Assembly (NCBI GenBank): GCA_039180675.1 | Contig: JBCDDC010000023.1 | Coordinates: 10,085-74,084 of the forward strand | DNA: 64,000 nt | Direction: 5' to 3' | Source of the DNA: Thermohalobaculum sp039180675 | Lineage (GTDB): Bacteria; Pseudomonadota; Alphaproteobacteria; Rhodobacterales; Rhodobacteraceae | Shown here: positions 36,501-43,724 of the stretch, piece after piece | How positions within the stretch are numbered: position 1 is the stretch's first letter | Layout of the letters: each line of letters begins with the position of its first letter | Notes under the pieces: model-generated | Told to the model about the DNA's origin: nothing | The model's input: only the letters and a program-made list of their open reading frames with translations | Database searches by the model: none | Made by a program: the position numbers and the translations under genes

Positions 36501-36593
36501 ACCCTGGAAGCCTGACAATGTCTGACCGTTGAATTCAAACGAGAGTCTTTTGGTCCGGTCGATCAGCGGACCACCTTGGTTCAGACGGCTCAT
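33567..36593 (-). CDS. soxA: Sarcosine oxidase subunit alpha
   Basis: This 1008-residue protein is the large subunit. The N-terminal ferredoxin-like part has LSFEFNGQTLSGFQGDTLAS and FKYHRPRGI; a dinucleotide-binding domain follows with DILIVGGGMAGIAAAKAA; the C-terminal ~380 residues are a folate-binding GcvT-like domain (LLDASTLGKIAVKGPDA and the ending TFPLEGDKIMKATI). Known role: NAD+ binding and transfer of the methyl carbon to tetrahydrofolate. ATG 36593 was chosen where homology starts; it shares a base with the soxD stop (TAATG). Confidence 0.96.
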   Translation of the reverse strand: MSRLNQGGPLIDRTKRLSFEFNGQTLSGFQGDTLASALLANGKKMVGRSFKYHRPRGIVASGAEEPNALMGVGRGPKFEPNQRATTTELYDGLAAESQNHWPSLEFDIGAVNAAVASVVPVFSAGFYYKTFMYPRAAWKHVYEPFIRQAAGLGKAPKEGDQDTYEHFHAHTDILIVGGGMAGIAAAKAAASSGAQVLLVEQTASWGGRALVDGVTIDGLSGPDWIAREIAALEAMPNVKTRLRCMGAGMYDHGYAMLYERVAEHASQPGAPRHRLWRVRAKQIVAATGAIERPLTFALNDVPGVMLASAVRDYVELYGVRPGETAVVATNNDDAYRTALALDDAGIKVQAVLDTRLEANGTLPQQVRERGIPVRTRTGIASVKGKTEVQGVQIGRLSGSGRMTGAIETIYCNTVAMSGGWSPVVHLFSHCGGKLGWDEANAMFRPAPERAAPLGPDGEINTRCAGASNGELRNDTCLADALGAGADAARAAGFEPQVIESAAEAVEESPLEPHWFTPSKGKYIHGTKHWVDFQNDVTAADVRLAAQEGYESVEHTKRYTTLGMATDQGKTSNINGLALLADELGKRIPEVGTTTFRPPYTPISMGAITGRNSGPLFKAIRKTRMHGWHAANGGDFEPVGDWYRPYCFRRPGEDRHAAVTREILNARQKVGLLDASTLGKIAVKGPDAGKFLDLIYTNMMSSLKVGRCRYGLMCTENGFLFDDGVVVKTGEDEYLLHTTSGGADRVHGHLEEWLQTEWWDMKVYLTNVTDQWAQVAVAGPNARKAIERAGVSADISAEALPFMSYIETEIAGCPARLYRISFSGELSYEIATPTNYGMALWDALLAAGEEHGIMPYGTEALHVMRAEKGFIMIGDETDGTVTPQDLGLHWAVSKKKEDFLGKRAQERPDLTRSDRKQLVGLMTEDPKEVLPDGAHAVDAITATPMKTIGHVTSTYFSPTLDHSIAMALIERGSERMGETLTFPLEGDKIMKATICDPVFLDKEGARQNV

Positions 36594-36913
36594 TACCAGC
36601 ACTCCCAACCCGGACGTTTCTCTTTGATCTTTGCGATCAAGTCGGCTGGCGGCTTTATCAATTGCGCACTGTAAGTGCCGAAGACCTCCAGCGTCACGGT
36701 GCAACGGGCAGCATGGAACCACTTCCCGCAGCCATAGGTGTGGCGCCAGCGCTCGAAATGCACGCCCTTCGGATTCTTGCGATAGAAGAGATAGCTCTCG
36801 AAGTCCCGATCATTCGACCCGGGACCACAGCGCGTCAGATGCGCCTCACCACCGGGTGTGAGCTCGGTTTCTTCGCATTCGACCCCGCAGTAGGGGCAGA
36901 TCAGAACCAGCAT
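36593..36913 (-). CDS. soxD: Sarcosine oxidase subunit delta
   Basis: This 106-residue protein is the zinc-binding delta subunit. Zinc ligands are visible in LICPYCGVECEETE (two Cys in CPYC), HLTRCGP, and the family YLFYRKNPKG and WRHTYGCGKWFHAARCT segments. It starts at ATG 36913 and is the first of the soxDAG run. The usual upstream partner soxB is 2.2 kb away, beyond an opposite-strand cassette, so soxDAG must use its own promoter in 36914-37082. Confidence 0.93.
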   Translation of the reverse strand: MLVLICPYCGVECEETELTPGGEAHLTRCGPGSNDRDFESYLFYRKNPKGVHFERWRHTYGCGKWFHAARCTVTLEVFGTYSAQLIKPPADLIAKIKEKRPGWECW

Positions 36914-37082
36914 TGCTGTCTCCTGAGGCGCCTGATCGCCTTTCGTGATGGCAGATCGCATGACCACCATGCAACAGGCTGTCTGGACCCGTCACCTGAT
37001 TGCATATCCGCGACCCGTCCAAACTTGCGAAAACCGCCGGTTTGCGCCACTTTAGGGTGAGCGAGCCAGGAAGGGAGTGGGT

Positions 37083-37307
37083 ATGGCTGAATTCAAGAAA
37101 GCACCCGGCGCCGAGAAGGAAGATGCCTCGGCCGGCTCTGAACTTATGACGATGACCGTCGACCTGATGGGCACGACGATCCCGGCATGGATGCTTGTCG
37201 CGGGGATCGGGATTCTGGCCTTCGGCTTCTTCGTCTACGGCATGTGGGAACGCGACCCAAGGCCCGAGGATATCGAGGAATTCCATCCGAAACACCGCGG
37301 CGAGTAA
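37083..37307 (+). CDS. Small membrane protein with MAEFKKAP N-terminus
   Basis: This 74-residue protein begins MAEFKKAPGAEKED, then has a hydrophobic helix (AWMLVAGIGILAFGFFVYGMW, residues ~39-58) and an acidic/charged tail (RDPRPEDIEEFHPKH). The N-terminus matches those of the next two small genes (MAKFVKAP and MAKFVKVP). GGAAGGGAGTGGGT precedes ATG 37083. A single membrane pass with a short cytoplasmic N-terminus is likely. It is divergent from soxD. Function unknown. Confidence 0.75.
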   Translation: MAEFKKAPGAEKEDASAGSELMTMTVDLMGTTIPAWMLVAGIGILAFGFFVYGMWERDPRPEDIEEFHPKHRGE

Positions 37308-37335
37308 CGCGGAACCCGAATTTCTCACAAAACTG

Positions 37336-37347
37336 TGACAATTGTCA
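37336..37347. promoter_or_regulatory. 12-bp perfect palindrome TGACAATTGTCA
   Basis: A perfect inverted repeat TGACAATTGTCA lies 91 bases before the 55-residue gene at 37439 and 28 bases after the previous gene. It resembles a dimeric regulator site. No regulator can be named. Confidence 0.4.
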
Positions 37348-37438
37348 TGGCCCGCCCTCCGCGACTCAGGTATTTTTCGTCGTGGTGGTTGTGTTTTGGG
37401 TGGTAAATCTGGGAGCGAGCTTATGCGTGTGAGGAAGC

Positions 37439-37606
37439 ATGGCAAAGTTCGTGAAAGCTCCGGAGGTTGGTGAGTCTTCCATCCAGCTGATGAGTGTGGT
37501 TCGGGGCGGCGAGGCGGATGCCGGAACGACGATGATGCTGGGCCTGGTCGCCCTGCTGATCATCGCAGCCGTCGGTTTCATGATCTCTGGACGACGAATA
37601 CGCTAG
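37439..37606 (+). CDS. Small membrane protein with MAKFVKAP N-terminus (55 aa)
   Basis: This 55-residue ORF encodes MAKFVKAPEVGESSIQLMSV, a Gly/Glu-rich stretch, then a hydrophobic helix (MMLGLVALLIIAAVGFMIS) and the basic end GRRIR. The first 8 residues differ only by Val for Ala at position 7 from those of the gene at 37765. GAGGAAGC directly before the ATG is a fair ribosome site. The shared start with its neighbours, on both sides, is the main support that it is real. Confidence 0.68.
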   Translation: MAKFVKAPEVGESSIQLMSVVRGGEADAGTTMMLGLVALLIIAAVGFMISGRRIR

Positions 37607-37764
37607 CGCCGCTGGCGCGGCCTGACAGTGCGGATCGAGCACGCTAGGAAGCGTGTCTCGGGCACGACGGGCGTGACCCCGCTCAGGTCGCGCCGTGCGC
37701 ATCTTCCCATAATCTGATATGATCTACCAACGTATCGACGTGATTTCGCGTATTCGGAGGGTGG

Positions 37765-38064
37765 ATGGCGAAGTTCGTAAAAGTGCCGCAGTCGGACCCG
37801 GCGCCCGAACAGGGCGCTGCGGGATCGTTTGCCGGTTTCGACCTGACCTCATGGTTCGCCATGTGGAACGACGCACCGATCACGCATCAGATCGGCCTGG
37901 TTCTGCTGCTCATGTTCTTTGCCCGGCTTCTGTTCGGCTTCGTCTTCGCGCTCTTCGGCCCACGCCGTGAGCGCAATGACACGGCAACCACCGGCGACCA
38001 TGGCGGCTGGGATTACGGCGAAACATGGAACGACGGCGGAGATGGCGGGAGAAACCGGAACTGA
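37765..38064 (+). CDS. Small membrane protein with MAKFVKVP N-terminus
   Basis: This 99-residue protein begins MAKFVKVPQSDPAPEQ, has a possible amphipathic segment (FDLTSWFAMWND), a hydrophobic helix (GLVLLLMFFARLLFGFVFAL, ~44-63) and a Gly/Asp/Asn-rich C-terminal tail. GGAGG at 37756-37760 is close before ATG 37765. It is the third member of the MA[EK]F.K.P set and precedes the M48-like gene by 171 bases. Function unknown. Confidence 0.76.
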   Translation: MAKFVKVPQSDPAPEQGAAGSFAGFDLTSWFAMWNDAPITHQIGLVLLLMFFARLLFGFVFALFGPRRERNDTATTGDHGGWDYGETWNDGGDGGRNRN

Positions 38065-38235
38065 TCCGCGCGCCGCTCTCCAATCAGGTTCTTATAGAGC
38101 GCTGTTACTGTCGAAGTCTCCAGAGTGCCGCCGAAAACGCCCTTTCCCGCGACTGGAATGTAGCAAGTCTCACTGAGAGACGAATCGATCCACGGTAGGA
38201 GCTTTCTCACTTGCTCTCGCAAAAGGAGAAAGAGA

Positions 38236-39105
38236 ATGCCGATTACAAAGAAGGAACTCGACTCCCTTCGCCATCCGACGGAAGCGGGCCGGTATCGTTT
38301 GACGGTCTTCGTGCTTGCTCCTGTCGCGCTGCTGGCCGCGGCCATCATCATCGGCTCGTTCGGTACCGTGCTTCTGATCGTGCCCTTCGTGCTGTTTGGC
38401 CTTTGGTTCTCGCTGAAGCTCTACACGGCGTACTTCATCAACAACGCGGTGAAAGTGACCCCACGCTCGTTCCCCGAAGCCCATGCCGCGATCGTGGAGG
38501 CCAAGGAGCTTTTCGGGTTCAAGGGCAAGGTCGACGCCTATGTGGTTCAACAAGGCGACTACAACGCGATGCTGATGCCGCTTCTGAGCCGCAAGCTGCT
38601 GATCCTGAATTCCGAGCTGTTCAAGGACGGCAATTCGCAGGCCGAGATCCGTTTCATCGTAGGCCGCTTCGTGGGCGGGCTCGCCTCAAAGCAATTCCGT
38701 TTCGGCTGGCTCCAGGCCTTCCTGAACGGTGTCGAGAAGCTGGTCGTTCTGAACCTGTTGCTCACGCCGTATGAGCGTTCGGTGAAGCTTTCGGGGGATC
38801 AGATGGGTCTCTACATGATCGGTGGTGATCTACCGTCGGCCGTGAACGCGATGATAAAGCTGATCCTCGGCTCGGACGCGGCCGGACGCGCGAATGTTGC
38901 CTCGTTCCTCGACCAGGAACAGAGCGGCGGGCATGGGTTCTTCCCCTGGCTGACCCGCGCGATGTCGCACTTCCCGCATCACACGACCCGTGTCGCCAAT
39001 CTGGTACGGTTTGCTAGTGAGCGCTACCAGGACCAGGCCGAAGCGTTCAAGCGGATTGCGCTGGCGGAAGACAAGGCTCAGAGCCTAGCGGTTGCCGCCG
39101 AGTGA
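38236..39105 (+). CDS. M48 peptidase-like membrane protein lacking the HExxH motif
   Basis: This 289-residue protein has two N-terminal membrane helices (~22-65) and a C-terminal half with the order of an M48 metallopeptidase: EIRFIVGRFVGGLAS, ERSVKLSGDQMGLYMIGGDL, and the SHFPHHTTRVANL ending that corresponds to the usual SxHPxxxxRxxxL. The zinc site HExGH is replaced by RFVGG (residues 142-148 VGRFVGG), so it should be catalytically dead. The ribosome site AAAGGAG is strong. It closes the plus-strand cassette next to soxB, with which it is convergent. Confidence 0.8.
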   Translation: MPITKKELDSLRHPTEAGRYRLTVFVLAPVALLAAAIIIGSFGTVLLIVPFVLFGLWFSLKLYTAYFINNAVKVTPRSFPEAHAAIVEAKELFGFKGKVDAYVVQQGDYNAMLMPLLSRKLLILNSELFKDGNSQAEIRFIVGRFVGGLASKQFRFGWLQAFLNGVEKLVVLNLLLTPYERSVKLSGDQMGLYMIGGDLPSAVNAMIKLILGSDAAGRANVASFLDQEQSGGHGFFPWLTRAMSHFPHHTTRVANLVRFASERYQDQAEAFKRIALAEDKAQSLAVAAE

Positions 39106-39149
39106 TCTGACCAAATTCTCCCGCGCGAGAGCGCGGGAGACGGTTTCAA

Positions 39150-40394
39150 TCAGTGAGCCACGGCCGCGGCGACACTCTCGTCGATCATCCGGCCTTCCGT
39201 GAAGCGGTCGAGGCCGAAGGGGCCGGCGATGGGGTCTTCGCCCTTGGCGATCAATCCCGCAGTGGCCCAGCCTGACCCCGGGATCGCCTTGAACCCGCCG
39301 GTGCCCCAGCCGCAGTTGATGAAGATCCCGTCCACCGGGGTTTTCCCGATGATCGGTGAGCGGTCGCCGGTCATGTCCACGATCCCGCCCCACTGGCGCA
39401 GCATCTTGAGGCGCGAGATGATAGGGAAGGTCTCGGTCAGCGCGCGCACGGTTTCCTCGACATGCTGGAAGGACCCGCGTTGGGTGTAGTTGTTGAACCC
39501 GTCGGCGCCGCCGCCGATGACCATCTCGCCCTTGTCGGACTGGCTCATATAGCCGTGTACGGTGTTGGCCATGACGACGATGTCCATGCAGGGCTTGATC
39601 GGTTCGGAGACCAGGGCCTGTAGGGCAACGCTTTCCACCGGCATGCGGAACCCGGCCATCTCGGCCAGAACGCCGGTATGGCCCGCGACGACGATGCCGA
39701 GCTTTTCGCACTGGATCGGGCCGCGCGAGGTCTGGACACCCATGACCTTGCCGTTCGAGGAGTCGATGCCGGTCACTTCGCATTGCTGAATGATGTCGAC
39801 CCCCAGCGAGGAGGCCGCGCGGGCATAACCCCAAGCCACCGCGTCATGGCGCGCCGTGCCGCCGCGCGCCTGCCAGAGCCCGCCGAGCACCGGGTAGCGC
39901 GGGCCGTCGATGTTGATGATCGGGCAAAGCTGCTTGATCCGGTCCGGATCGACCATCTCGCTCTCGATCCCGGCGAGGCGGTTTGCGTGGCTGGTCCGCT
40001 TCCACGCGCGCAACTCATGCTCGGTCTGCGCCAGCATGAGGACACCGCGCGGACTGAACATGATGTTGAAATTGAGCTGCTGGCTGAGATCCTCGTAGAG
40101 ACTACGGCTCAACTCGAAAATCGCGGCTGAGGGAGGCTGCAAGTAGTTCGAGCGGATGATCGTGGTGTTGCGCCCGGTATTGCCACCACCGAGCCAGCCT
40201 TTCTCGAGCACCGCGACATTGGTGATGCCATGGTTCTTGGCGAGGTAGTAGGCGGTCGCCAGCCCATGGCCGCCACCACCGACGATGACGACGTCATATC
40301 TGCCCTTCGGTTCCGGATTGCCCCAGGCGCGCTCCCATCCCTGGTGGTAGCGGGCGGCCTCACGGGCGACGGCGAATTCCGAATAGCGTTGCAT
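39150..40394 (-). CDS. soxB: Sarcosine oxidase subunit beta
   Basis: This 414-residue subunit holds the substrate site and the covalent flavin of heterotetrameric sarcosine oxidase. It has the N-terminal FAD-binding pattern DVVIVGGGGHGLATAYYLAKN, LEKGWLGGGNTGRNTTI near residue 62, and GWGTGGFKAIPGSG near the C-terminus. ATG 40394 fits the family start MQRYSEF. In related bacteria soxB directly precedes soxD; here a divergently oriented cassette lies between them. It is divergent from ccmI. Confidence 0.96.
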   Translation of the reverse strand: MQRYSEFAVAREAARYHQGWERAWGNPEPKGRYDVVIVGGGGHGLATAYYLAKNHGITNVAVLEKGWLGGGNTGRNTTIIRSNYLQPPSAAIFELSRSLYEDLSQQLNFNIMFSPRGVLMLAQTEHELRAWKRTSHANRLAGIESEMVDPDRIKQLCPIINIDGPRYPVLGGLWQARGGTARHDAVAWGYARAASSLGVDIIQQCEVTGIDSSNGKVMGVQTSRGPIQCEKLGIVVAGHTGVLAEMAGFRMPVESVALQALVSEPIKPCMDIVVMANTVHGYMSQSDKGEMVIGGGADGFNNYTQRGSFQHVEETVRALTETFPIISRLKMLRQWGGIVDMTGDRSPIIGKTPVDGIFINCGWGTGGFKAIPGSGWATAGLIAKGEDPIAGPFGLDRFTEGRMIDESVAAAVAH

Positions 40395-40583
40395 TGCGCC
40401 TCTCCTCGGGTTCTCACACCTTCAAGGTGCCCGCATAAGGCCGCCTGTTCAACCGTGCAGCGGGCTTTGCGGCTGATCAATGTCAGGGGGCGACATCGCT
40501 TTTCGCGATTTTCGTGAGACAATAGAGACATTGCGGCGTTCGATGAGGATCGTTACCTCATGGGGCGGATAACGGGAGACGTC

Positions 40584-42137
40584 ATGGGTACCTTTATCGC
40601 AATCGCTGCCGTCGCAGCCCTGGCCACCGGTGTGATCCTGGTCTGGCCCATGCTGCGGAGCCAGGGAAATGCGCGCGTCCGCGCCGAGTTTGACACAGCC
40701 CTCTACCGCGATCAGTTGGCCGAGATCGACCGCGACCTGGAACGCGGCACGGTGACTGAGAGCGAGGCTGAGGGAGCGAAGGCCGAGATCTCGCGCCGCC
40801 TGCTTGCCGCCGCCCGCGAGGCGAAGCTCTCCACCGGGATCGGCGAGGCGCCGCGGATGAGTTCCGGCATGGTCGCGGGCCTCTCGATCCTGGCGGTACC
40901 GATCGCCGCAGCGGGCTTTTATTTCGCCAATGGCGCGCCCGGACAGCCCGACATGCCGTTCGATGGGCGCGCCCAGGTGGCGCAGGCCACGCCGGGGCAG
41001 CAAGGCGGGCGGCCCACGCAGGAACAGGCCGAGCAGTTCGCGCCCGAGCGCGAGGTCACGGCCCGCCCCGACCAGGCGGAGTACGCGGCGCTGGTCGAGC
41101 GGCTGGAGGAGCGGATCGACTCCACCCCAAACGACGCCCGCGGCCTGCGTCTGCTCGCGACCAGTTACATGCAGCTCGAGCGGTATGCGGATGCCTGGCG
41201 GGCCTTCGACCGGCTGATCGGCGTGATCGGGATCGAACACGCCGAGGCGGATCTCTTCGCCCAGATGGCCGAGGGGATGATCCTCGCCGCAGGCGGCTAT
41301 GTCTCGCCCGAAGCGGAGCAGATGATCGGCGCGGCGCTGGAGCGGGACAACAGGAACTTCGTGGCACGCTACTATGCGGGCCTCTCGCTCAGCCAGAACG
41401 GAATGATGCCGGAGGCGATCCGGGTCTGGCAGGACTTGCGCGCCGAGGCCCCGGCGGACGCGCCCTGGCTGCCCTGGCTTGACGATATGCTGGGCCGGGC
41501 ACTCGAATTCCAGAACCGCGGCATGGCAGGTCTGGGCGGCCCGAGCCAGGATGAGATCGCCGCCGCAGAGGGTCTCTCGGAAGAAGAACGCAATATGATG
41601 GTCAACGACATGGTCCAGCGGCTGGAGGACCGGCTGCGGGATCAGGGCGGCTCGGCGCAGGAATACGCGCAGCTCATCGCCTCGCGCACCGTGCTCGAGG
41701 AGTGGGACAAGGCAGAGGACGCGCTGGAACTCGCCCGGGCGGAGTTGAGTGGCGAAGAACTTGCCGCGGTTGAGCGGCGGGCGGCTGAGCTTGGCGTCGG
41801 TGGCGCCGCGCGTCTGCCTCTGCCGGATCAGGAAGAACAACCCGACCAGCAGGCCACCCTGCCCGGCCCGACGGCGGCCGATATCGAGGCCGCGGCGGAG
41901 ATGACCGTCGAAGATCGCCAGGAGATGATCCTGACCATGGTCTCCCGCCTCGAAGAGCGCCTGATGACTGAGGGCGGCGACAGCAACCAGTGGTTCCGGC
42001 TGATGAATTCCTATGTGCAGCTCGGCATGATGGAGGAAGCGTCGCGGGTCTACGACCTCAGCCAGGAGAGGCTCTCGGGCCAGGAGGCGGGCTTCCTGCG
42101 CGAACAGGCGCTGGTGATGGGCGTCATCGGCCAATGA
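40584..42137 (+). CDS. ccmI: Cytochrome c biogenesis protein CcmI
   Basis: This 517-residue protein is the apocytochrome chaperone of System I. It has two membrane helices (GTFIAIAAVAALATGVILVW and SGMVAGLSILAVPIAAAGFY), a cytoplasmic leucine-rich loop between them (EFDTALYRDQLAEIDRDLE), and a long periplasmic TPR-rich part (residues ~160-517; AWRAFDRLIGVIG, ARYYAGLSLSQNG, WLPWLDDML). ATG 40584 follows GGAGACGTC. It is coupled by overlap to ruvX and distant from ccmEFH, which lie at 50.8-54.8 kb. Confidence 0.9.
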   Translation: MGTFIAIAAVAALATGVILVWPMLRSQGNARVRAEFDTALYRDQLAEIDRDLERGTVTESEAEGAKAEISRRLLAAAREAKLSTGIGEAPRMSSGMVAGLSILAVPIAAAGFYFANGAPGQPDMPFDGRAQVAQATPGQQGGRPTQEQAEQFAPEREVTARPDQAEYAALVERLEERIDSTPNDARGLRLLATSYMQLERYADAWRAFDRLIGVIGIEHAEADLFAQMAEGMILAAGGYVSPEAEQMIGAALERDNRNFVARYYAGLSLSQNGMMPEAIRVWQDLRAEAPADAPWLPWLDDMLGRALEFQNRGMAGLGGPSQDEIAAAEGLSEEERNMMVNDMVQRLEDRLRDQGGSAQEYAQLIASRTVLEEWDKAEDALELARAELSGEELAAVERRAAELGVGGAARLPLPDQEEQPDQQATLPGPTAADIEAAAEMTVEDRQEMILTMVSRLEERLMTEGGDSNQWFRLMNSYVQLGMMEEASRVYDLSQERLSGQEAGFLREQALVMGVIGQ

Positions 42138-42613
42138 TCGCCGGAGACCTCGCCGAGTTTGCCGAGTTCAGCGGGCCGCTGATGGGGCTTGACCTCGGCA
42201 CCAAGACGATCGGGGTCGCCGTGTCAGACGGGCTGCGCCTGACGGCCACCGGGATCGAGACCATCCGGCGCAAGAAGTTCACGAGCGACGTGGCGCGGCT
42301 CGCTGAACTGATCGCGGATCGCGGCATCTCCGGCATCGTGCTCGGCCTTCCACGAAACATGGACGGCTCGGAAGGGCCGCGCTGCCAGGCCACGCGCGCC
42401 TTCGCCCGCAATCTGGACGGTGTGATCGCCCTGCCAATCGCGTTCTGGGACGAGAGGCTCTCCACCGTTGCTGCCGAACGGGCGCTGCTGGAGGCGGATT
42501 CCTCCCGAAAACGTCGCGCCGATGTCATAGACACCGTCGCCGCGGCCTATATCCTTCAAGGTGCGCTGGACCGGCTGAGCCAGATTGCACGGGCAGAAAC
42601 AGGCGGGCGATGA
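42134..42613 (+). CDS. ruvX: Putative pre-16S rRNA nuclease / Holliday junction resolvase YqgF
   Basis: This 159-residue protein is of the YqgF/RuvX family with an RNase H-like fold, known in E. coli to mature the 5' end of 16S rRNA. The fold motifs are LMGLDLGTKTIGVAVSD (Asp in GLDLG), GIVLGLPRNMDGSEGPR and WDERLSTVAAERAL, then the C-terminal RADVIDTVAAAYILQ with the last catalytic Asp. It overlaps ccmI by ATGA and the DUF1289 gene by the same way, forming a three-gene unit. Confidence 0.93.
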   Translation: MIAGDLAEFAEFSGPLMGLDLGTKTIGVAVSDGLRLTATGIETIRRKKFTSDVARLAELIADRGISGIVLGLPRNMDGSEGPRCQATRAFARNLDGVIALPIAFWDERLSTVAAERALLEADSSRKRRADVIDTVAAAYILQGALDRLSQIARAETGGR

Positions 42614-42849
42614 CCGACGAGATCTGGAAACGCGACGAGATCGAGAGCCCCTGCGTGAAGATCTGCGTGCTCCATCCGGAGGCGCGAATCTGCATCGGCT
42701 GTCACCGCACGGGCAATGAGATCGCCCGGTGGGGCGCGCTGACCGCGGAAGAACGTAGCGAAATCATGGCAGAACTCCCCGCGCGCGGTTCCAGATTGGC
42801 ACAGCGCAAGGGCGGCCGCGCAAATCGGAGGCACAGAATTTCGTCATAA
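42610..42849 (+). CDS. DUF1289 domain protein
   Basis: This 79-residue protein has the DUF1289 core: ESPCVKICVLHPEARICIGCHRT with four Cys (C-x3-C ... C-x2-C, quoted in part as SPCVKIC and ICIGCHRT), then a helix WGALTAEERSEIMAEL. The Cys residues probably bind a metal or an Fe-S cluster. The Lys/Arg-rich tail is variable. It starts inside the stop of ruvX. Known function is lacking; the family is widespread in Proteobacteria. Confidence 0.9.
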   Translation: MTDEIWKRDEIESPCVKICVLHPEARICIGCHRTGNEIARWGALTAEERSEIMAELPARGSRLAQRKGGRANRRHRISS

Positions 42850-42986
42850 ATACCTACTAGCTTGCGAACCGTTGATTGGAGACTTGCCTTGTGGTTGTGC
42901 TATAGGCAGCTTTGGGTGCGGGTTGGCGAACTCGCAAACACCGTGGGGGTGGTACGGTACGCGGGAGAGGAGCGAAGCGGGATTTC

Positions 42987-43721
42987 ATGTTTTTCTGGCC
43001 AATACTGCTTGTCGGCCTTCTGGCGCTGGCAATTACGCTGGGCGGGCCGCCCGAATGGGCGATGTTCCAGCCCGGTCACCCGGCGCGCCTTGTCTATCTG
43101 ACCGTCTTCGCAACGGGGATTGTCGTTGGCGGCGCGCTGCGGATCCTGATCTTTGGTGGCTGGCGGACCTGGACCAATGTCGGGGTCTGGATCCTGGCGA
43201 TCGGCGGGCTTGGCCTGCTCACTCAGCATACGAACAGCATCCGCTATGCGATCGATCGCATTCATGGCGAGGTGATGCCCTCGGTTGCCGTCTCGAACAC
43301 TGCAGGCGAGGTGGAATTGCGCCGGACATGGGATGGCCATTACCGGGCCGATACGATGGTGAACGGGCGGAATATCCGCCTGCTGGTCGATACCGGCGCA
43401 TCACTGGTCCTAATCCCGTATGAAGAGGCGCCGAGCCTTGGCATCGATGTCGAGGCGCTGGAGTACAGCATGCCGGTGACGACCGCGAACGGCCGCTCTA
43501 CGGTCGCGCCCATCATGCTCGAGACTGTCGAAATCGGGCCGATCCGTGCCTATGATGTCGCGGCGGCCGTCTCGCACCCGGGCAGCCTGAAATCGGGCCT
43601 GTTGGGCATGAGTTTCCTCGAACAGCTGGATGAGACCTCGTTCCAGCGCGACAAGCTGGTGTTGCGGCAGCGGGCGCGGGCGGGGCTGTTCAAACCGGCG
43701 CCGCAGCTCACGCGGGACTAA
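42987..43721 (+). CDS. Membrane-anchored retropepsin-like aspartic protease (TIGR02281 family)
   Basis: This 244-residue protein has three hydrophobic segments in the first 85 residues (MFFWPILLVGLLALAITLG; AMFQ...; the third after ~60), then a soluble domain with the catalytic LLVDTGASLVLIP, the Asp at residue 135 in DTGAS, and SGLLGMSFLEQLD. The pattern is that of clan AA single-domain aspartic proteases, which act as dimers. A periplasmic orientation is probable. ATG 42987 is preceded by AGCGGGAT. It is convergent with the 2OG-oxygenase gene at a distance of 3 bases. Confidence 0.88.
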   Translation: MFFWPILLVGLLALAITLGGPPEWAMFQPGHPARLVYLTVFATGIVVGGALRILIFGGWRTWTNVGVWILAIGGLGLLTQHTNSIRYAIDRIHGEVMPSVAVSNTAGEVELRRTWDGHYRADTMVNGRNIRLLVDTGASLVLIPYEEAPSLGIDVEALEYSMPVTTANGRSTVAPIMLETVEIGPIRAYDVAAAVSHPGSLKSGLLGMSFLEQLDETSFQRDKLVLRQRARAGLFKPAPQLTRD

Positions 43722-43724
43722 GTC

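Noticed and set aside
40449..42134. Long minus-strand open frame opposite ccmI (561 codons)
   Set aside because: The composition is that of a shadow frame, and ccmI on the plus strand is clearly the real gene.
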